A model generated the notes under the pieces. The model did not search any database, was not told the origin of the DNA, and saw only the letters and a list, made by a program, of their open reading frames with translations. A program made the position numbers and the translations under genes. From an uncultured bacterium (GTDB lineage: Bacteria > Bacillota_A > Clostridia > Oscillospirales > Oscillospiraceae), in contig CAMEHJ010000085.1 in NCBI GenBank assembly GCA_945917385.1, positions 1 to 6,014 of the forward strand: a DNA stretch of 6,014 bases. The letters run 5' to 3'. Shown here piece after piece: positions 1 through 3,455 of this stretch. Positions within the stretch are counted from its first letter, which is position 1; every line of letters begins with the position of its first letter.

Positions 1-50
1 ACATCTCCCATGCCGGAGATATGACCGAAGGAATACTTTTCGACTGACAT
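1..50 (-). CDS. 5' fragment of an unidentified leftward gene (truncated by the window edge)
   Basis: Reading leftward, an ATG at 50-48 opens a frame MSVEKYSFGHISGMGD that continues past the window edge. A GGAGG Shine-Dalgarno (CCTCC on the + strand, 57-61) lies 6 nt upstream, and a good promoter lies 40-70 bp upstream of that. These signals together make this start believable although only 16 full codons are visible. An in-frame ATG does not occur further upstream with equal RBS spacing; the out-of-frame ATG at 54-52 is only 2 nt from the SD. I do not recognise the protein. The alternative is that the + strand carries the end of an upstream gene (open from 3, residues ISHAGDMTEGILFD, TGA at 45-47). 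The promoter and RBS favour the leftward reading. Confidence 0.55.
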   Translation of the reverse strand, partial: MSVEKYSFGHISGMGD

Positions 51-56
51 ACATGG

Positions 57-61
57 CCTCC
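57..61 (-). promoter_or_regulatory. Ribosome binding site of the left-edge gene
   Basis: GGAGG on the minus strand, 6 nt before the ATG at 50-48. This spacing chooses that ATG over the one at 54-52, which would leave only 2 nt. Confidence 0.55.
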
Positions 62-92
62 GTAAATATCAAAAATTAGTACCAGTATAACG

Positions 93-120
93 ATTTTAAC
101 ACAATAAATGATATAGTCAA
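93..120 (-). promoter_or_regulatory. Sigma-A-type promoter for the left-edge gene
   Basis: On the minus strand, TTGACT (115-120, five of six matches to TTGACA) is followed after 16 bp by TAAAAT (93-98, five of six matches to TATAAT). The predicted transcript would start near position 86 and reach the GGAGG/ATG at 61-48 after a leader of roughly 35 nt. A second -10-like hexamer, TATACT (84-89), has no suitable -35. Seen directly as sequence matches; activity is inferred. Confidence 0.6.
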
Positions 121-143
121 TCGGCTTTTCTGCCGGATTTTTG

Positions 144-183
144 TTGATATCGGGTTCGGATATATTCTATTATTATCTATAAT
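144..183 (+). promoter_or_regulatory. Probable promoter region of the PfkB-family kinase gene
   Basis: Two overlapping candidate promoters are visible. TTGATA (144-149) is followed after 18 bp by TATTAT (168-173), each five of six to consensus. TTCGGA (155-160) is followed after 17 bp by a perfect TATAAT (178-183). Either gives a leader of about 25-40 nt before the ATG at 216. The region is AT-rich and includes the near palindrome TATTATCTATAATA (171-184), which overlaps both -10 elements and may simply reflect composition. Which promoter is used cannot be decided here. Confidence 0.5.
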
Positions 184-215
184 ATACGAGAAACGGGATA
201 AAGGGGACAGAGAGA

Positions 216-1148
216 ATGGCGATCGTCGTTTTGGGCAATGTATTTATTGATGTAAAGGGCTTTCCCAAAGATCTGTACATCCCCAAGGGGAGAAACGCGG
301 GGAGCGTGCAGATAACGCACGGCGGCGTTGGGCGCAACGTCGCGGAGGACATTGCAAATATGGAGCTGCGCCCCGTTTTCGTCAGCATGGTGGACGATGA
401 CGAGCAGGGCGAGGCGGTCATTAAAAAGCTCAGAAATCACCGGGTCAACACCGACTATGTGCTGAAAACCGAAAACGGCATGGGAATGTGGCTCGCGGTA
501 TTTGACAGCACGGGCGACATTGCCGCCTCGATTTCCCGCCGCCCGGAGATGAGCGAGCTTGCAAAGCTTATCGAGGAAAAGGGCGACGAGATATTCAAGG
601 ACGCGGACAGCATCGTGCTTGAGATCGACATGGACAAGGAAATCATCAAGTCGGTGCTGAAATTCGCGAAGAAATACGGTAAAAAGGTGATAGCCGTCGT
701 CGCGAACATGAGCATTTTTGCGCAGCGGCGCGACCTGATAAAGAGCATCGACTGCTTTGTGTGCAATAAGCAGGAGGCGGGCATACTCTTCGCAAGCGAT
801 TTTGAGAAGCTGGACGCCGAGCAGATGTGCGAAACGCTCTCCGGCTGCGTCGTGGACGGGCAGATACCCTCCATGGTCGTCACTATGGGGGCGGAAGGCT
901 CGGTCTGGGCGGAGATGAACGGCGGCAGGGGCGTACAGAAGGCGCAGCACGTCGGCGTGAAGGACACGACCGGCGCGGGGGATGCGTTCTGCGCGGGCGT
1001 CGCGGCGGGGCTTACCTACGGAAAGAGCCTTGCCGAGGCTGTGGAGATAGGCACGCGCCTTGCCTCCTCCGTGATCGTTACCTCCGAAAACGTCTGCCCG
1101 CGCTTCATGCCGAGAGAGCTCGGACTGGATATTGACGTGGAAGAATAA
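216..1148 (+). CDS. PfkB/ribokinase-family carbohydrate or nucleoside kinase
   Basis: Predicted cytoplasmic ATP-dependent kinase of 310 residues, a normal length for the PfkB (ribokinase) family. Visible hallmarks are the N-terminal glycine motif HGGVGRNVAED (35-45), which belongs to the substrate-binding/lid region; NKQE (184-187), the family NxxE metal-binding motif; VVTMGAEGSV (221-230), the strand and turn before the ATP site; and DTTGAGDAFCAGV (250-262), the second PfkB signature with the anion hole and catalytic base Asp256. All are intact, so the protein is probably active. The start is supported by AAAGGGGA (200-207), 9 nt before the ATG. The GGVGRN form of the first motif also occurs in pseudouridine kinases, but no pseudouridine glycosidase gene is visible, so I leave the substrate open. 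The gene has its own promoter and ends at a hairpin terminator, so it is probably monocistronic. Confidence 0.9.
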   Translation: MAIVVLGNVFIDVKGFPKDLYIPKGRNAGSVQITHGGVGRNVAEDIANMELRPVFVSMVDDDEQGEAVIKKLRNHRVNTDYVLKTENGMGMWLAVFDSTGDIAASISRRPEMSELAKLIEEKGDEIFKDADSIVLEIDMDKEIIKSVLKFAKKYGKKVIAVVANMSIFAQRRDLIKSIDCFVCNKQEAGILFASDFEKLDAEQMCETLSGCVVDGQIPSMVVTMGAEGSVWAEMNGGRGVQKAQHVGVKDTTGAGDAFCAGVAAGLTYGKSLAEAVEIGTRLASSVIVTSENVCPRFMPRELGLDIDVEE

Positions 1149-1171
1149 CGAAGCGGCTTGACGCATTGTTC

Positions 1172-1199
1172 AAAAAAGGAACGGCACACAGGCCGTTCC
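1172..1199 (-). terminator. Intrinsic terminator for the histidine kinase transcript
   Basis: Read leftward, the stem GGAACGGC/GCCGTTCC with a 6-nt loop is followed directly by six T residues (A6 at 1172-1177 on the + strand). This is a standard rho-independent layout and lies about 85 bp beyond the kinase stop codon at 1283-1285. It forms the left half of the palindromic element. Confidence 0.6.
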
Positions 1200-1227
1200 C
1201 TACGAAAAAATTTATGGATTCATGTAG

Positions 1228-1255
1228 GGAACGACCGATGTGTCGTTCCTTTTTT
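1228..1255 (+). terminator. Intrinsic terminator for the PfkB kinase transcript
   Basis: The stem GGAACGAC/GTCGTTCC (1228-1235 with 1242-1249, loop CGATGT) is followed by T6 at 1250-1255. It lies about 80 bp after the kinase stop codon (1146-1148). With the mirror hairpin at 1172-1199 it would stop transcription from both convergent genes. Confidence 0.65.
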
Positions 1256-1282
1256 AGGTCTCAAGCGGCTTTTATAATGACC

Positions 1283-2587
1283 TCACGATACCGTCGGCAG
1301 ACCGAACTCAACGGAGAAGTGCCGTTCGTCCTCGCGGACGGAGAAGCTGCCGCCCATGCCCTCCATAAGCTTTCGGCAGGTCATAAGCCCGATTTTGGAG
1401 CTTTCGGTTTTGGGCGCGTCCGCGATAATGTAGTTTGACACACACAGATAGAGCGTCCCGGCGTTAAGCTCGGATATCATCACGACGGGGCGGGAGGGGT
1501 CGGCGTACTTCTTGACGTTGGAGACGATGTTGTTCACGACGCGGCTGAGCTGCATGGGGTCGGCGCGGACGGTGCAGCTATTGTGAAACTGCATCCGCCG
1601 GACCTTGAAGCCGAAGTCCGTCAAGTCGTATTCCGCCTCGCTCATAAGCTGCTGCCAAAGCAGATCGCCGTCGAGCGTTTCAAGCTCCACATCCGGCTGC
1701 GACTTGCCGAACACGAGAAAGTACCTGAAAAGCTCGTCCGTCAGAGATTTCAGCTCCATCGCCTTGCCGTAGGCGGAATCCGTGAACTGCCGCGCGCGCT
1801 CTTTATCCGAGAAATCGGATTCACTCAGAAGCCCCAGATAGCCGATGAGCGAGGTGAGGGGCGTGCGGATATCGTGGGATATCGCGGTGAGCAGCTCGAC
1901 ATTTGACTGCCAGGCAAGCTTCTCCGCGCCCATGCGGGAGATGACCGCAAGGCGCATATTGTTCATCGAGCCTGCAAGCGAGCCAAGCTCGTCCTTTTCG
2001 CCGTCGCTTATCGGATGGTCAAGGTCGCCGCCGGCGACCGTCGCGGCCTCGGTTTTCAGCGCGTAGATGCGGTGGATGAGCCGGCGAGTGTACAGCATAA
2101 CGGCCGCGATGACGCAGACACAGCCGAAAAACACGGACAGAACGGTCGTGAGGATATAGAGGCGCGACTCACTGCTCACCGTGAGGGAGACGCGGTAAAA
2201 GCCGTCGCTGAAATGGAGCGGGAAGATGGGGTCATCCCTGTCGTAGTCCGTGGCGGCGGGCGTCTGTCTGCCGCCGGAGAAAAGGCGGACGTCGCCGGAG
2301 ACGCGCCCGTAGATAAGCAGGCTCACGTCCGGGTTTCGCCTGCACCACTCCGAGATGGCGGCGGAGTCCGTGCCCTTGACGTTGTTTTCCCGCACGTACT
2401 CGGCAAGCTCCGCCATGGTTTTTTCGCGGCGGCGCGCGACGCTCTGCTCACTCATATACAGGTCGTTTATCAGCGTACTGCCGAGCGTGCCGACGATGAA
2501 CGCCGCGACAATACCGGCGAGCAGCCCGACAAGCGCCGCGTAAAGTATCTTTGCGCGCAGTGAGAGCGGATTGAATCGTTCAGTCAA
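1283..2587 (-). CDS. Membrane sensor histidine kinase with divergent ATP-binding domain, TTG start
   Basis: A 434-residue sensor kinase of a two-component system. Order of parts: a short cytoplasmic head; TM1 about 13-36; an extracytoplasmic sensing region about 37-142; TM2 about 143-166; a HAMP linker about 167-222; a HisKA domain with SHDIRTPL, phospho-acceptor His238; then a catalytic domain with N-box NNIVSNVKKY (352-361). The catalytic domain lacks a recognisable DxGxG (G1) box: the expected place reads CVSNYIIAD (382-390). The G2 region is SSKIGLMTCRKLMEGMGG (396-413). Such degenerate forms occur in VanS-like kinases of Clostridia, so activity is still likely. The start is TTG at 2587-2585, overlapping the regulator's stop by 8 nt and preceded by AAAGGG. 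The next Met (residue 45) would remove TM1, which supports TTG. Its partner is the regulator just upstream; the ligand is unknown. Confidence 0.9.
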   Translation of the reverse strand: MTERFNPLSLRAKILYAALVGLLAGIVAAFIVGTLGSTLINDLYMSEQSVARRREKTMAELAEYVRENNVKGTDSAAISEWCRRNPDVSLLIYGRVSGDVRLFSGGRQTPAATDYDRDDPIFPLHFSDGFYRVSLTVSSESRLYILTTVLSVFFGCVCVIAAVMLYTRRLIHRIYALKTEAATVAGGDLDHPISDGEKDELGSLAGSMNNMRLAVISRMGAEKLAWQSNVELLTAISHDIRTPLTSLIGYLGLLSESDFSDKERARQFTDSAYGKAMELKSLTDELFRYFLVFGKSQPDVELETLDGDLLWQQLMSEAEYDLTDFGFKVRRMQFHNSCTVRADPMQLSRVVNNIVSNVKKYADPSRPVVMISELNAGTLYLCVSNYIIADAPKTESSKIGLMTCRKLMEGMGGSFSVREDERHFSVEFGLPTVS

Positions 2588-3269
2588 TTTGATATCCCTT
2601 TCCCCAGACGGTGCGGATGATTTTAGGAGACGACGGCGTTTCCTCTATCTTGCGGCGCAGGTTCAGAACGTGTACCATGACGGTGTTGCCGGAGCCGGCG
2701 AGGAATTTCTCCTTCCACACGGCCTCGTAAAGCTCCGACGCGGTGACGGTTCTGCCCCGGTTTTTCAGCATATATTCCAAAATGGAATACTCCGTGTCCG
2801 TGAGCGCGACGCCAACGCCGAGCCGTTTTACCGAGCGGGAGGCGAGGTCCACCTCAAGCTCACCGAGCGAAAGACCGATATCCGGCTTGCCCCGGTACTC
2901 CCTGTACCGGCGCAGAAGCGACACGACCTTCGCCGTAAGCTCGCCGGGGGAGAAGGGCTTGGACAGAAAGTCGTCGCCCCCGCTTGAATAGGCGGTAAGC
3001 CTGTCGTCCTCGGCGGTACGCGCGGTGAGAAACAGGATGGGTACGTTCGAAAGCTTCCGAAGCTCCGCGCATACGTCATAGCCGGACATCCCCGGCATCA
3101 TCACGTCGAGGATCACGAGGTCGATCTGCGGGTTTGCGCGGAGGCAGGCGATCGCGGAGGGTCCGTCCGCGGCCTGAGAGACAAAATATTTTTCTTTCAG
3201 CAAAATTTCAAGAACTTTTCTTATATCGGGATCGTCATCTACTATGAGGATGTGAGACTGTTCAATCAT
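2580..3269 (-). CDS. OmpR/PhoB-family response regulator
   Basis: A 229-residue DNA-binding response regulator, the usual length for this family. The receiver domain (about 5-120) carries the acidic pocket DDD (11-13), phospho-acceptor Asp55 in VILDVMMPGMSG, the conserved switch Thr82 in LFLTAR, and Lys104-Pro105 (SKPF). The winged-helix domain (about 131-229) includes LTDTEYSILEYML (156-168), the recognition-helix region NTVMVHVLNLRRKIE (195-209) and the closing hairpin TVWGKGYQI (220-228). All receiver residues needed for phosphorylation are present. The start ATG has AAAGGAG (3277-3283 on the + strand) 7 nt upstream. The closest well-known class is VanR-like. It is the first gene of the operon with the kinase and is divergent from the lipoprotein gene. 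It probably binds the ATTAAG repeats at 3345-3360; this is inference from position and repeat form. Confidence 0.95.
   Translation of the reverse strand: MIEQSHILIVDDDPDIRKVLEILLKEKYFVSQAADGPSAIACLRANPQIDLVILDVMMPGMSGYDVCAELRKLSNVPILFLTARTAEDDRLTAYSSGGDDFLSKPFSPGELTAKVVSLLRRYREYRGKPDIGLSLGELEVDLASRSVKRLGVGVALTDTEYSILEYMLKNRGRTVTASELYEAVWKEKFLAGSGNTVMVHVLNLRRKIEETPSSPKIIRTVWGKGYQID
2596..2601 (-). promoter_or_regulatory. Ribosome binding site that supports the kinase TTG start
   Basis: AAAGGG on the minus strand lies 8 nt before the TTG at 2587-2585, inside the last codons of the response regulator gene. It is moderate in strength. With the 8-nt overlap of stop and start (2580-2587) it suggests translational coupling of kinase to regulator. 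Confidence 0.55.
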
Positions 3270-3301
3270 GATATCACTCCTTTAACCGAAACCTTATGTG
3301 A

Positions 3302-3330
3302 ATTGTAGCATATTTTCCGCAGAATACAAA
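3302..3330 (-). promoter_or_regulatory. Extended -10 promoter of the regulator/kinase operon
   Basis: On the minus strand TGCTACAAT places TACAAT at 3302-3307 with the TGn extension directly before it. The -35 is weak (TTGTAT at 3324-3329, spacer 16, or TTTGTA at 3325-3330, spacer 17). The leader to the ATG at 3269 would be about 26 nt and contains the AAAGGAG ribosome binding site. The ATTAAG repeats lie roughly 50-65 bp upstream of the predicted start, so autoregulation is possible. Confidence 0.55.
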
Positions 3331-3344
3331 CGCTCCCGGCAGGA

Positions 3345-3360
3345 ATTAAGAAAGATTAAG
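3345..3360. promoter_or_regulatory. Direct repeat ATTAAG-N4-ATTAAG, probable response regulator operator
   Basis: Two copies of ATTAAG (3345-3350 and 3355-3360) lie in direct orientation with a 10-bp period, so they face the same side of the helix. PhoB/OmpR-family regulators bind as tandem dimers to hexamer or heptamer direct repeats at 10-11 bp spacing; the pneumococcal CiaR site (TTTAAG-N5-TTTAAG) is a similar known case. The second copy ends exactly where the -35 box of the lipoprotein promoter begins, which is the usual position for activation by this family. The site is between the regulator gene and the lipoprotein gene. Binding is inferred. Confidence 0.5.
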
Positions 3361-3388
3361 CGACAAACGACAGGGGATATGGTACAAT
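3360..3388 (+). promoter_or_regulatory. Extended -10 promoter of the lipoprotein gene
   Basis: TGGTACAAT puts TACAAT at 3383-3388 with a TGn extension, 17 bp after a weak -35, GCGACA (3360-3365; four of six matches). A weak -35 next to an activator-type repeat (3345-3360) fits a regulated promoter. The predicted start near 3395 gives a leader of about 60 nt. Confidence 0.6.
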
Positions 3389-3408
3389 CCCTATTGGCTG
3401 CAACGCTT

Positions 3409-3429
3409 TTTCCCGCGGAAACGCGGAAA
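3409..3429 (+). other. 5' leader hairpin with GAAA tetraloop and tandem CGCGGAAA
   Basis: In the leader of the lipoprotein mRNA, CCGCG (3413-3417) pairs with CGCGG (3422-3426) around GAAA, a GNRA tetraloop. The stem can extend with TTT/AAA past one bulged C at 3412. The same stretch is a perfect tandem repeat of the 8-mer CGCGGAAA (3414-3421, 3422-3429). It lies 14 nt upstream of the AGGAGG ribosome binding site. It may stabilise the mRNA 5' end; it is too small for a known riboswitch. Confidence 0.4.
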
Positions 3430-3442
3430 CTATATATATCTC

Positions 3443-3448
3443 AGGAGG
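3443..3448 (+). promoter_or_regulatory. Consensus ribosome binding site of the lipoprotein gene
   Basis: A perfect AGGAGG, 7 nt before the ATG at 3456, which fixes the start directly before the signal peptide and indicates strong translation. Confidence 0.85.
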
Positions 3449-3455
3449 ATACAAC

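Larger units (their letters stand above)
1172..1255. repeat. 84-bp double-hairpin palindrome (MITE/REP-like element)
   Basis: Two 32-bp arms (1172-1203 and 1224-1255) are inverted copies of each other, matching at 28 of 32 positions, around a 20-bp AT-rich spacer. Each arm is itself a hairpin with an 8-bp stem and 6-nt loop: GGAACGGC/GCCGTTCC at 1178-1199 and GGAACGAC/GTCGTTCC at 1228-1249. The outer ends are A6 (1172-1177) and T6 (1250-1255). The four arm mismatches include changes that keep each small hairpin paired (GGC/GCC against GAC/GTC), which suggests selection or homogenisation of the hairpins. No protein is encoded. The form resembles small non-autonomous repeats found in many copies in gut Clostridia genomes, but copy number cannot be judged from one window. 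Confidence 0.7.

Noticed and set aside
119..142. Small stem AATCGGC/GCC(G)GATT followed by T residues, possible terminator
   Set aside because: The stem is only seven pairs with a bulge and sits on the -35 of the leftward promoter between divergent genes, where no transcript needs to end.
147..163. Inverted repeat ATATC-N7-GATAT between the two divergent promoters, possible operator
   Set aside because: Only 5-bp arms in an AT-rich region, so chance is a sufficient explanation without conservation data.
177..1166. A 329-codon open frame on the minus strand opposite the PfkB kinase
   Set aside because: The + strand frame has complete PfkB signatures, promoter and RBS. The antisense frame is His/Arg/Val-rich without recognisable motifs and would run into the kinase promoter.
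2015..2563. A 182-codon + strand frame opposite the histidine kinase
   Set aside because: Shadow of the kinase coding strand; Arg/Asp/Gly/Val-rich composition and no motifs, RBS or promoter.
3389..3455. Possible riboswitch in the lipoprotein leader
   Set aside because: The leader is only about 60 nt, holds one small hairpin, and matches no riboswitch architecture I recognise.
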